A DNA stretch of 11,637 nt from Thermoanaerobacterales bacterium UBA4877 (GTDB lineage: Bacteria > Bacillota > Thermoanaerobacteria > Thermoanaerobacterales > UBA4877). A model generated the notes under the pieces. It did not search any database. It was not told where the DNA came from and was given only the letters and a program-made list of their open reading frames with translations. The number at the start of each line of letters is the position of its first letter. Positions within the stretch are counted from its first letter, which is position 1. Positions 1 through 6,931 of this stretch are shown one piece after another. The DNA lies in the NCBI GenBank assembly GCA_002399345.1, contig DHDL01000010.1, forward strand, positions 65,569 to 77,205. The letters run 5' to 3'. Made by a program: the position numbers and the translations under genes.

Positions 1-7
1 ATTTTGA

Positions 8-34
8 AGGATTTATGATATTTCTAGCGAATAT
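8..34 (+). promoter_or_regulatory. Sigma-H-type promoter of spoVG
   Basis: AGGATTT lies at 8-14 and GAAT at 29-32, separated by 14 bases. This matches the sigma-H pattern (AGGAWWT, then RnnGAAT) and, as I remember it, the spacing of the Bacillus subtilis spoVG promoter, which is the classical sigma-H target. A start point near base 40 would give a leader of about 40 bases. TACAAT at 36-41 could be a sigma-A -10 box, but there is no good -35 at the right distance. The assignment is motif-based inference. Confidence 0.7.
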
Positions 35-79
35 ATACAATAGACTAGAAATTACATAAAGACAAAAGGTGGTGAACCC

Positions 80-355
80 ATGAATGTCACTGACGTAAGG
101 GTGAGGAAGGTTACTAATGAAGGAAGAATGCGGGCAGTTGTATCGGTTACCTTTGATAACGATTTCGTAGTTCATGATATAAAGGTAATTGAAGGTAGTA
201 ACGGCCTCTTTATTGCTATGCCCAGCAGGAAAACTCCCGATGGCGAGTATAAAGACATCGCTCACCCAATAAATACAGAAACGAGAGCAATGATCCAAGA
301 AGCTATACTCAATGAATTTAAAAAGGTGACTTCCCAAGAGACCGAAGGAGCTTAA
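80..355 (+). CDS. spoVG: SpoVG family regulatory protein
   Basis: This encodes a 91-residue protein recognised as SpoVG, a small cytoplasmic nucleic-acid-binding regulator. In Bacillus it affects asymmetric septation and sporulation, and in other Firmicutes virulence and envelope genes. The whole protein is one SpoVG domain: [11 protein letters not shown] at the N terminus, the conserved core [11 protein letters not shown] and [10 protein letters not shown] (about residues 29-51), then [11 protein letters not shown]. The length is normal for the family (about 85-97). The start is fixed by AAAGGTGGTGA at 65-75, which resembles the very strong B. subtilis spoVG site. The gene has its own promoter and terminator, so it is probably monocistronic, with glmU as the usual downstream neighbour. 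Confidence 0.97.
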   Translation: MNVTDVRVRKVTNEGRMRAVVSVTFDNDFVVHDIKVIEGSNGLFIAMPSRKTPDGEYKDIAHPINTETRAMIQEAILNEFKKVTSQETEGA

Positions 356-373
356 TAGACACTTTTATTTAGG

Positions 374-406
374 GCGGGGACATATGTCTCCGCTGTTTTG
401 ATTTTT
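374..406 (+). terminator. Intrinsic terminator after spoVG
   Basis: GCGGGGAC (374-381) pairs with GTCTCCGC (386-393) around an ATAT loop, with one G-U pair. It is followed by the T-rich tract TGTTTTGATTTTT. It sits 18 bases after the spoVG stop and ahead of the glmU promoter, so it separates the two units. Confidence 0.85.
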
Positions 407-415
407 CCAGTAAAC

Positions 416-444
416 TTTGCAATTTCTCAAGTATATATTATAAT
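416..444 (+). promoter_or_regulatory. Probable sigma-A promoter for glmU-prs
   Basis: TATAAT at 439-444 is a perfect -10 box. TTTGCA at 416-421 (17-base spacer), or TTGCAA at 417-422 (16-base spacer), is a fair -35 box. The start point would be near 451. That is downstream of the ATG at 448, so that codon cannot be the glmU start, and the leader to the ATG at 484 would be about 33 bases. Confidence 0.65.
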
Positions 445-483
445 TAAATGAGTTTATTTTATATATATGAGGGGAAGATCATT

Positions 484-1854
484 ATGAATGATGTCTGTGG
501 ACTTATCCTCGCTGCCGGTCAAGGCAAGAGGATGAATTCGAAATATGCAAAAGTAATGCATGCCTTAAAGGGAAAACCCATAATAGACTATTGCATAGAG
601 GCCGCACAGGGTGTGACGGACGACATAACAGTAGTTGTCGGCTCAAATCGGGAAGAGATAGAAGATCACTTAAGTGGCAAGGTGAAGCTGTGTATACAGG
701 AAAATCAATTGGGAACCGGCGATGCGGTGAAGTCTGCTGTAGAATTGCTTCCGGACAGCGGGACTGTTCTTGTGATGCCGGGAGATGTGCCGCTTATCAA
801 GCAGGAGACAATAAAAAGACTGCTTACATATCACAGAAACGGCGGTTATGCTGTTACAATGCTCTCCTGCATTATGAGAGACCCTTCGGGGTATGGGAGA
901 ATAATCAGAGACAGCTCCGGGAATGTCAAGTCAATAGTGGAGGACAGAGACGCCTCAAGTGAAATTAAGCTAATAAAAGAGATAAACTCCGCGGTCTACT
1001 GCTTTGATGCGCAGTGTTTAAAGAAATCATTAAATATGATAAAAAACGACAATGACCAGGGAGAATATTATCTTACGGATACGATTGCTATCATAGGGGA
1101 TATGGGTAGAACCATAGGAGCTTTTATAGGAGACGCATGCGAACTTTCAGGCATAAATGACAGGGTACAGCTGTCCGGCCTGGAAAGAGAGATTAATAAA
1201 GAGATAGTTGAAAGCTGGATGAGGGCAGGTGTCACGGTAATTGATCCGGACACGACATATATTTCCGCAGAGGCGAAATTTGGTAGGGATATCATACTGA
1301 AACCGGGAACAATAATAGAAGGAAGCTCCGTTATAGCGGATGATGCTGTTATAGGACCTTACACGAGGATAGACTCCAGCAGCGTGGGTCATGGGACAAG
1401 CGTCACCTATTCGGTTATGTGGGACAGCAGTGTGGGTGAAAACTGTACTGTGGGACCATTTGCATATCTTAGGCCTAATTCTCATGTGGCAAACAAGGTG
1501 AAAATAGGAGATTTTGTCGAGCTTAAGAATTCCTCCATAGGGGAGGGGACGAAGGTACCGCATCTCGCTTATGTTGGTGACGCCGATATAGGTTCGGGTG
1601 TGAATTTCAGCTGCGGAGCCATAACAGTTAATTATGATGGAAAGGTGAAACATAGGACGAAGGTGGGTGACAGGGCTTTCATAGGTTGCAATTCAAACCT
1701 GGTAGCTCCTGTTGAAGTAGAAGACAGGGCATTTGTTGCTGCAGGTTCCACAATTACCGATAAGCTGCCTAAGGATGCTCTGGGTATTGCACGGAGTAGG
1801 CAAACGAATATTGAAGGCTGGGTTACAAAAAAATTTAAGGATCAGGAGGTATAA
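484..1854 (+). CDS. glmU: Bifunctional UDP-GlcNAc pyrophosphorylase / GlcN-1-P acetyltransferase
   Basis: GlmU makes UDP-N-acetylglucosamine for peptidoglycan and teichoic acids. The C-terminal domain acetylates glucosamine-1-phosphate and the N-terminal domain transfers uridylate from UTP. The start chosen is the ATG at 484 (456 residues, normal length), with GAGGGG at 469-474 as ribosome binding site; an in-frame ATG at 448 falls on the predicted transcription start. The N-terminal Rossmann domain shows [11 protein letters not shown] (7-17), the Lys of the AKVMH motif (23), QLGTG and GDVPLI (100-105, metal-binding Asp101). The C-terminal left-handed beta-helix begins near residue 255, with [11 protein letters not shown] (catalytic-type His360) and [10 protein letters not shown]. 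One oddity is that the usual GTGHA motif reads GTGDA. The stop is two bases before prs, indicating co-transcription. Confidence 0.97.
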   Translation: MNDVCGLILAAGQGKRMNSKYAKVMHALKGKPIIDYCIEAAQGVTDDITVVVGSNREEIEDHLSGKVKLCIQENQLGTGDAVKSAVELLPDSGTVLVMPGDVPLIKQETIKRLLTYHRNGGYAVTMLSCIMRDPSGYGRIIRDSSGNVKSIVEDRDASSEIKLIKEINSAVYCFDAQCLKKSLNMIKNDNDQGEYYLTDTIAIIGDMGRTIGAFIGDACELSGINDRVQLSGLEREINKEIVESWMRAGVTVIDPDTTYISAEAKFGRDIILKPGTIIEGSSVIADDAVIGPYTRIDSSSVGHGTSVTYSVMWDSSVGENCTVGPFAYLRPNSHVANKVKIGDFVELKNSSIGEGTKVPHLAYVGDADIGSGVNFSCGAITVNYDGKVKHRTKVGDRAFIGCNSNLVAPVEVEDRAFVAAGSTITDKLPKDALGIARSRQTNIEGWVTKKFKDQEV

Positions 1855-1856
1855 GC

Positions 1857-2807
1857 TTGCACAGTGATGGAGTAATTAAAATATTTGCAGGTAATTCCAA
1901 TGTAGGTTTTGCCAAGGATGTGGCTAAGATTTTAGGACTTACCCTGGGTAAGTCAGATGTTTCGACATTCAGTGACGGTGAAATAAGTGTAAAAATTGAT
2001 GAAAGCGTAAGAGGAGCAGATGTATTTGTTATACAGTCCACCTGTAATCCCGTAAACAATAATCTGATGGAGCTTTTAATAATGGTGGATGCTCTCAAAA
2101 GAGCTTCTGCCGGGAGCATTACGGCTGTTATACCTTATTACGGCTATGCTAGGCAGGACAGAAAAACCAGGTCAAGAGACCCGATTACGGCAAAATTGGT
2201 GGCAAACCTTCTTACAGTGTCGGGTATAGACAGGGTTTTAACCATGGACCTGCATGCCGGACAGATACAGGGTTATTTCGATATACCTGTGGACAACCTT
2301 GTGGGTATACCCATACTGGCTAAATATTATATAGATAAAGGCTTTTGTTCCAAAGATGTTGTCGTTGTATCTCCCGACCAGGGAAGTGTGGGTAGGGCTC
2401 GTAATTTTGCTGAAAAGCTTAATGCGCCTATAGCGATAATCGATAAACGCAGGCCCCAGGCTAATGTGGCCGAGGTCATGCACATAATAGGGGAGATTAA
2501 GGGAAAGACCGTCATACTGGCTGACGACCTCATTGATACGGCGGGAACTATCACCCTGGGTGCGCAAGCGCTGATGGATCAGGGTGCTAAAGAGGTATAT
2601 GCCTGCTGTACGCATGCGGCACTTTCCGGACCGGCTATAGAGAGGCTGGACAAGTCGCCTATAAAAGAGGTAATTGTTACGGATACAATACCGCTGACGG
2701 ATGAAAAACGCATATCCAAAATAAATACCGTGAGCGTTGCCCCGATGTTTGCAGAGGCTATAAGGAGGATTTATGAGCATTTGTCGGTGAGCACTTTATT
2801 CAGTTAA
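1857..2807 (+). CDS. prs: Ribose-phosphate pyrophosphokinase (PRPP synthetase)
   Basis: Prs transfers pyrophosphate from ATP to ribose-5-phosphate to give PRPP, the precursor of purines, pyrimidines, histidine, tryptophan and NAD. The protein has 316 residues, as expected for a class I enzyme. It shows [10 protein letters not shown] (38-47), the RQDRK ATP-binding loop (99-103), [14 protein letters not shown] (131-144, catalytic His133), the KRRP segment (197-200), and the ribose-phosphate loop DDLIDTAGT (223-231). The start is a UUG placed six bases after AGGAGGT (1844-1850), which overlaps the end of glmU. The two genes are therefore probably translated from one message, linking cell-wall and nucleotide precursor supply as in many Firmicutes. 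Confidence 0.97.
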   Translation: MHSDGVIKIFAGNSNVGFAKDVAKILGLTLGKSDVSTFSDGEISVKIDESVRGADVFVIQSTCNPVNNNLMELLIMVDALKRASAGSITAVIPYYGYARQDRKTRSRDPITAKLVANLLTVSGIDRVLTMDLHAGQIQGYFDIPVDNLVGIPILAKYYIDKGFCSKDVVVVSPDQGSVGRARNFAEKLNAPIAIIDKRRPQANVAEVMHIIGEIKGKTVILADDLIDTAGTITLGAQALMDQGAKEVYACCTHAALSGPAIERLDKSPIKEVIVTDTIPLTDEKRISKINTVSVAPMFAEAIRRIYEHLSVSTLFS

Positions 2808-2817
2808 TTTTGTATGG

Positions 2818-2871
2818 AATTTTGCCGTGCTTTTTTGCAGTTAACATGTAGAGAGGCACGGCAGTAAAATT
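2818..2871. repeat. Inverted repeat downstream of prs
   Basis: TGCCGTGC (2823-2830) and GCACGGCA (2856-2863) are perfect inverted copies. The outer AATTT and AAATT can extend the stem across a three-base bulge. The 25-base loop begins with TTTTTT and contains TTAACA. There is no T tract after the right arm, so it is not a standard terminator. It could stabilise the prs message 3' end or be an operator for the downstream regulator gene; the sequence does not decide. Confidence 0.5.
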
Positions 2872-2903
2872 GCCCAACGTTTTTCTTATTTGCGTGTGAT
2901 GGG

Positions 2904-2940
2904 GCGTCGGTAAATAGCGGCCTGTATCGACGCTTTTTTT
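2904..2940 (+). terminator. Intrinsic terminator between prs and the response regulator
   Basis: GCGTCGGTA (2904-2912) pairs with TATCGACGC (2925-2933), nine pairs including one G-U, around a 12-base loop. Seven Ts follow at 2934-2940. It should end the glmU-prs message. It lies only 24 bases before the response-regulator start at 2965, so any promoter for that gene must be upstream of, or overlap, the hairpin. Confidence 0.85.
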
Positions 2941-2964
2941 ATAGCAATGGGGGATGAAATCTTT

Positions 2965-3636
2965 ATGAGAATCATGGTGGTGGATGACGACAGAAATATA
3001 TTAGAGTTGGTAGCTATATATCTAAGGAAAGAGGGCTACGAGGTTATCATGGAGCTTGACGGCAGTCAGGCTCTTAAAGATTTTGAGAGTTTAGTGCCGG
3101 ACCTTGTTATTCTTGATCTCATGCTTCCCGGTCTGGACGGAATGTCTTTTTGCAAAGAGGCAAGGAGGATATCCGATGTACCTATAATCATGCTCACAGC
3201 TAAGGGAGAGACTAAGGATAAGGTGGAAGGGCTGGAGACGGGCGCCGATGATTATATTGTAAAGCCCTTTGAACCCAAGGAGCTTATTGCCAGGGTCAAG
3301 GCGGTGCTGAGAAGATATGAACACAATGGTGTTAAAGAGGTGGTAAGTTTCCCGGGGTTGGAGATCAACATGAGTGAATACAGACTACTGGTATGCGGAA
3401 AAGAGGTAAAGGTCGCACCTAAGGAACTGGAACTGGCGTACTTTTTAGCAACACACCCAAATCAGGTTTTTACCAGGGAACAGTTATTAGACCGGGTATG
3501 GGGCTATGAGTTTTATGGAGATTCCAGGACAGTGGATGTTCATATAAAGCGGCTTAGGGGGAAAATTCCCGCTACTATGAACTATGAGTTGAAAACCGTG
3601 TGGGGAGTGGGATATAAGTTTGAGGTGAAAACATGA
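2965..3636 (+). CDS. OmpR/PhoB-family response regulator (CssR-like by context)
   Basis: This is the DNA-binding half of a two-component system, 223 residues from the ATG at 2965. An in-frame ATG at 2947 would add six residues but has no ribosome binding site and abuts the terminator, whereas GGGGGA at 2949-2954 serves 2965. The receiver domain (about 1-115) has the acidic pocket Asp7-Asp9, the phospho-acceptor Asp51 (VILDLMLPG), Thr78 and Lys100 (KPF). The C-terminal winged-helix domain (about 125-222) has the LLDRVWGYEFYGDSRTVDVH recognition segment and the WGVGYKF wing. The stop overlaps the kinase start (ATGA), so the pair is translationally coupled. The downstream htrA suggests a secretion- or envelope-stress regulator like CssR; PhoP- or ResD-type identities cannot be excluded. 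Confidence 0.93.
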   Translation: MRIMVVDDDRNILELVAIYLRKEGYEVIMELDGSQALKDFESLVPDLVILDLMLPGLDGMSFCKEARRISDVPIIMLTAKGETKDKVEGLETGADDYIVKPFEPKELIARVKAVLRRYEHNGVKEVVSFPGLEINMSEYRLLVCGKEVKVAPKELELAYFLATHPNQVFTREQLLDRVWGYEFYGDSRTVDVHIKRLRGKIPATMNYELKTVWGVGYKFEVKT

Positions 3637-5039
3637 AGCGCGGTAAGATTTTCAATCAGCTTATCAGGACATATGCGGTGATATTGTTTGTCACCATGGT
3701 CATATTATCGGCAATGTTGTACCAGCTCATGCAAAGCTATTTTTACAATGAAACCGAGCACACTCTTCTGGACAGGTCTAGGGAAATAAACATGATATTA
3801 AATGACTATGAGAATAAAGTAATAAACGGCGATGTTCTTGTCTATGAGCTGCAGAGTATTGACCGCTCCACTAATACCAGAATATGGATAGTGGACAACC
3901 GGGGTGTGGTTTTTACAGAGACAGGGCCGATAGGCCAGAGGTTTGGTGGGATAAAGCTTACGGAGGATGAGGTGAGGAATGTATTAGACGGTCAGACCGT
4001 GGTTAAGAGGGGCTATTTCGGCGGCAGGTTTAAAACGCTTATGCTTACAGTGGGGGTACCGGTCACGACTGAAGAAGGTATATCCGGCGCTATATTTATG
4101 CATTCACCCATACGCAGTATAAATCAGACGATGATTGGAACCTTCCGGCTTGTTTTGCTTTCTGCTATTATTTCCGTTGTCATGGCAGCTGTTCTTATAT
4201 ATTTTGCATCAAGAAGGATTTCCATCCCGCTGGTGCAAATGGGCCAGGCCGCAACCAATATATCATCCGGCAATTTTGATATACAGTTAGACGAAAGCCG
4301 GGATGATGAGATAGGAGAGCTGGCCCATGCATTTAACCTTATGGTTAAGGATCTCAGTGACTTAGAGAATATGAGGAGCCGTTTTGTAGCCAATGTCTCT
4401 CATGAACTGCGTTCGCCGCTTACATCCATAAGGGGTTACATCACGGGCATACTTGATGGAACTATAGCCGAGGAGGATAGGGAGAAGTACCTCAATGTGG
4501 CGCTGCAGGAGTCCAAAAGACTGACCTCTCTTATAAATGATCTTTTAAGCATGACACAGTTACAGTCAGGACAAATGACGCTTAATAAGGAAGAGTTTGA
4601 TATAAATGAGGTAATAAGGATTACGGTGATCAAGCTTGAGTATAGACTGAACGAAAAAGGAATAGACTTTATTCCTGAGTTTGACAGTGATATCCTTAAC
4701 GTGTATGCAGACAAAGCCGCAATAGAGCGGGTGCTGTATAACCTCATGGATAATGCTATAAAGTATAGCAGGCAGAAAGGCAGTATATGGGTAAAGACAT
4801 TTGAAGGCAAAGGCAAAGCGTATATTTCCGTAAGGGATAATGGCTCCGTTATAAATGAGGAAGACCTGCCTAATATATTTGAGAGATTCTATAAAAGTGA
4901 CAAAGCCAGGACAGAAACGTCTAGCGGGCTGGGACTTTCCATTGTAAAGTCTATTATAGATCAGCATGGGGAAAAGATAAATGTAAGGAGTAGCGAGGAC
5001 AAGGGTACGGAGTTTATGTTTACACTGAAGGCTGTTTAA
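3633..5039 (+). CDS. Membrane sensor histidine kinase (CssS-like by context)
   Basis: This 468-residue kinase is the partner of the preceding regulator; its ATG overlaps that gene's stop. In order it has a membrane segment at about 13-33, an extracytoplasmic sensor region of about 135 residues, a second membrane segment at about 172-193, and a HAMP linker (about 194-245). The HisKA helix follows with FVANVSHELRSPLTS (phospho-His257), then the HATPase domain: N box LYNLMDNAIKYS (368-379), G1 box starting at Asp402, F box NIFERFYK and G2 box SSGLGLSIVKS. The sensor region has no motif I recognise. In the G1 box the usual DNGxGI reads DNGSVI, so Val406 replaces a conserved glycine; a single G-to-T change would explain it. 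The neighbouring htrA suggests it senses misfolded secreted protein, which is inference. Confidence 0.93.
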   Translation: MKRGKIFNQLIRTYAVILFVTMVILSAMLYQLMQSYFYNETEHTLLDRSREINMILNDYENKVINGDVLVYELQSIDRSTNTRIWIVDNRGVVFTETGPIGQRFGGIKLTEDEVRNVLDGQTVVKRGYFGGRFKTLMLTVGVPVTTEEGISGAIFMHSPIRSINQTMIGTFRLVLLSAIISVVMAAVLIYFASRRISIPLVQMGQAATNISSGNFDIQLDESRDDEIGELAHAFNLMVKDLSDLENMRSRFVANVSHELRSPLTSIRGYITGILDGTIAEEDREKYLNVALQESKRLTSLINDLLSMTQLQSGQMTLNKEEFDINEVIRITVIKLEYRLNEKGIDFIPEFDSDILNVYADKAAIERVLYNLMDNAIKYSRQKGSIWVKTFEGKGKAYISVRDNGSVINEEDLPNIFERFYKSDKARTETSSGLGLSIVKSIIDQHGEKINVRSSEDKGTEFMFTLKAV

Positions 5040-5057
5040 CTAAACCGTTACATTTAT

Positions 5058-5110
5058 TTAATATTTTATTCACATATTCTTCACATTTAGTTGATAAAAT
5101 AGTATGTGAA
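5058..5110 (+). promoter_or_regulatory. htrA promoter region with phased TTCACA repeats
   Basis: Four TTNAYA hexamers start at 5058 (TTAATA), 5069 (TTCACA), 5080 (TTCACA) and 5091 (TTGATA), exactly 11 bases apart. ATGTGAA at 5104-5110 is an inverted copy of TTCACAT. Direct repeats of about one helical turn are typical of OmpR-family sites. TAAAAT at 5095-5100 or TAGTAT at 5100-5105 could be the -10 box; neither has a good -35, as expected for an activated promoter. From memory, B. subtilis htrA and htrB promoters carry TTTTCACA octamers linked to CssRS; TATTCACA and TCTTCACA here each match seven of eight. The likely ligand is the regulator encoded at 2965-3636. Confidence 0.55.
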
Positions 5111-5140
5111 GCAAAGGATTAAACTTATGCTTATCCCCCT

Positions 5141-5170
5141 GGGGGCTTAAAGCCCCCTTACTTTTATCTA
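5141..5170 (+). terminator. Terminator-like hairpin in front of htrA
   Basis: GGGGGCT (5141-5147) and AGCCCCC (5151-5157) form a seven-pair stem with a TAA loop, followed by a broken T-rich tail (TTACTTTTATC). It may terminate the regulator-kinase message. If the htrA promoter is at 5058-5105, the hairpin lies inside the htrA leader and could act as an attenuator or stabiliser. The CCCCC at 5135-5139 can pair with the same GGGGG, so two folds compete. Confidence 0.55.
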
Positions 5171-5187
5171 TTTCGGAGGTGAAATTT

Positions 5188-6351
5188 ATGGATAACAGAG
5201 ACGATATGTTTAAGGTTGCGGATAAAAAGCCTGAAGGCAGAGGAAGGTTTCCATGGGGTGTTATCATAGTGGTTGCTTTAGTTTCTGCATTACTGGGAGG
5301 TGTGATTGCGGCATACATAGTACCGAAGAATAATACTTCGGCCATGGCTGCGCCGGATGTGACCATACCTACGGATAATGTTTCCGGCCTCATATCGGCG
5401 GTGGCTGAGAAGGTAAGTCCTGCCGTGGTTAGTGTGAGCAACATGATTCCCGTGAGTAATGATTATCAGATAAAGTATGCTGTCCAGGGCAGCGGCAGCG
5501 GTTTTATATATAGTAAAGACGGTTATATAGTGACAAATAGCCATGTGGTTAAGGGTGCAAAAAGGATTGAGGTAACACTTAAAGACGGTAGTAAGAATGT
5601 AGCTAAGCTTATTGGTACTGATTCCAAGACGGATTTGGCTGTGATTAAGATAGATAAATCCAATCTTCCGGTAGCAAAGTTGGGAGACTCAGACAAAATA
5701 AAGGTGGGACAGCTTGCTGTTGCCATAGGTAATCCGCTGGGTGAGCAATATTCAGGAACGGTTACCGCAGGTATAGTAAGCGGGCTCAACCGTACCCTTA
5801 ATACAGCGGATACCAGCCTTAAGCTGATACAGACGGATGCAGCAATCAATCCAGGAAACAGCGGCGGCCCGCTGGTTAACACTAAAGGCGAGGTAATGGG
5901 CATCACCAGTGTAAAGTTGGTTTCAACGGGTGGCGATGACCTGTCTGATATATTCGGTGGCTCGTCGGGTACGCCCGTCGAAGGTATGGGGTTTGCAATA
6001 CCGATCAGTACGGCCAGGCCGATTGTAGACCAGCTAATAAAGAATGGATACATCGAAAGGCCTATGATAGGGGTGGCAGTCCAGCAGGTAGGGCAGGATG
6101 ATGCCAAGTCATATAACCTTCCAATAGGATTATATGTAGCCCAGGTACAGCCGGGAGGCCCTGCTGAATCTGCCGGGATCAAAACGGGAGACGTCATAAC
6201 GGCTGTAAGTAACAAAAAGGTTACGACATTGGATGATATGCAAAAGCAGATATCTAAACATAAGGTTGGCGAGACAATAACCATGACCGTCGTAAGAGAC
6301 GGCAAAACCATTAATGCAAAAGTCACGCTAAAATCATCTATGGGAAATTAA
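5188..6351 (+). CDS. htrA: HtrA/DegP-like membrane-anchored serine protease
   Basis: HtrA degrades or refolds damaged proteins on the outer face of the membrane. The start is the ATG at 5188, six bases after GGAGGTG (5175-5181); an in-frame GTG at 5179 lies inside that site. The 387-residue protein has a charged N-terminal tail of about 22 residues, one membrane anchor (about 24-44), a low-complexity linker, and a trypsin-like domain (about 65-285). The catalytic triad is His119 (TNSHVV), Asp149 (TDLAVI) and Ser225 (GNSGGPL). A single C-terminal PDZ domain (about 292-385) has the GLYVAQVQPGGPAESAG ligand-binding strand. This is the normal Gram-positive architecture and all active residues are present. 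Its place behind a two-component pair and the TTCACA repeats suggest stress control like that of Bacillus CssRS. Confidence 0.95.
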   Translation: MDNRDDMFKVADKKPEGRGRFPWGVIIVVALVSALLGGVIAAYIVPKNNTSAMAAPDVTIPTDNVSGLISAVAEKVSPAVVSVSNMIPVSNDYQIKYAVQGSGSGFIYSKDGYIVTNSHVVKGAKRIEVTLKDGSKNVAKLIGTDSKTDLAVIKIDKSNLPVAKLGDSDKIKVGQLAVAIGNPLGEQYSGTVTAGIVSGLNRTLNTADTSLKLIQTDAAINPGNSGGPLVNTKGEVMGITSVKLVSTGGDDLSDIFGGSSGTPVEGMGFAIPISTARPIVDQLIKNGYIERPMIGVAVQQVGQDDAKSYNLPIGLYVAQVQPGGPAESAGIKTGDVITAVSNKKVTTLDDMQKQISKHKVGETITMTVVRDGKTINAKVTLKSSMGN

Positions 6352-6355
6352 ATTT

Positions 6356-6379
6356 TAAGGCTGCCGTGAGGCAGCCTTA
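6356..6379. terminator. Shared bidirectional terminator of htrA and folT
   Basis: TAAGGCTGCC (6356-6365) and GGCAGCCTTA (6370-6379) form a perfect ten-pair stem closed by a GTGA loop, a GNRA tetraloop on the plus strand. It lies between the converging htrA and folT stops, which are only 34 bases apart. T-rich sequence follows on both strands (CTTAGTTT on plus; AAAATTTAATTT on minus), though neither has a long uninterrupted T run. Confidence 0.8.
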
Positions 6380-6385
6380 CTTAGT

Positions 6386-6922
6386 TTACATTGCACCTTT
6401 TAGTTTGGGTACATATTTCAGCAGGGTATAAATGAGATATGATGTGACAGGTATCATGATGACCCTGGCGATTATCCGCGGCAGTAACAAAACAGCCAGC
6501 GGCACGTGGTAGAGAATATAAATCCACAGACTGTCCAAACCGACGGATGTTATTATGTCTGAGATGGCTACAGCCATGAATATCCGGACAAATAGATGGG
6601 ATTTATTTCCGCTTAAGAGCTTGAAAAAAATTACAGGCAGTGCCCCGGATAGGGCGGCGGAAATCGTGAAGCCTGGAAAATACGGCCCGCTGGGCATGAT
6701 GAGGCTGCCTATGAGATCGGAAGCCGCGCCCACAACGGCACCTAGGCCTGGTCCCAGGACAACACCGGAGAGTATTATCGGTATATTACCAAATCCTATT
6801 CGGATACCCTGCACGCCGCCTATAGTCACATAAAAACTCATTGCTCTTGTAAGCGCTATGCTGAGGGCTATGAAAAGCCCGGCATAGGTTATGCTTTGTG
6901 CAGAAAGTACATGACGTTTCAT
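6386..6922 (-). CDS. folT: Folate-specific ECF transporter S component
   Basis: This is a 178-residue, very hydrophobic protein with about five or six membrane helices. It matches the FolT type of substrate-binding (S) subunits, which capture folates and deliver them to the shared EcfA1-EcfA2-EcfT energising module, not encoded here. Supporting sequence includes the N-terminal helix (AGLFIALSIALTRAMSF), IRIGFGNIPIILSG, the glycine-rich GPGLGAVVGAASDLIGS and the MPSGPYFPGF loop. Substrate is supported independently by the tetrahydrofolate riboswitch in its leader. The start is the ATG whose first base is 6922, six bases after AGGAGGTG (plus 6929-6936). A start 16 codons upstream would run through that site and its masking helix, so I rejected it. 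It converges on htrA and diverges from pth. Confidence 0.88.
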   Translation of the reverse strand: MKRHVLSAQSITYAGLFIALSIALTRAMSFYVTIGGVQGIRIGFGNIPIILSGVVLGPGLGAVVGAASDLIGSLIMPSGPYFPGFTISAALSGALPVIFFKLLSGNKSHLFVRIFMAVAISDIITSVGLDSLWIYILYHVPLAVLLLPRIIARVIMIPVTSYLIYTLLKYVPKLKGAM

Positions 6923-6931
6923 CTTATGCAC

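Noticed and set aside
448..483. Earlier ATG for glmU at 448
   Set aside because: It lies at the predicted transcription start, has no ribosome binding site, and adds residues not found in the family.
1147..1653. 168-codon minus-strand frame opposite glmU
   Set aside because: It is antisense to conserved GlmU beta-helix sequence, and no start signal or family resemblance is seen.
2947..2964. Earlier ATG for the response regulator at 2947
   Set aside because: It abuts the terminator tail without a ribosome binding site; the receiver domain begins at the ATG at 2965.
5179..5187. GTG start for htrA at 5179
   Set aside because: The GTG is part of the GGAGGTG ribosome binding site itself, so the ATG at 5188 is the start.
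5523..6326. 267-codon open frame on the minus strand opposite htrA
   Set aside because: It mirrors a gene with full protease motifs, has no ribosome binding site, and its translation has no recognisable domain.
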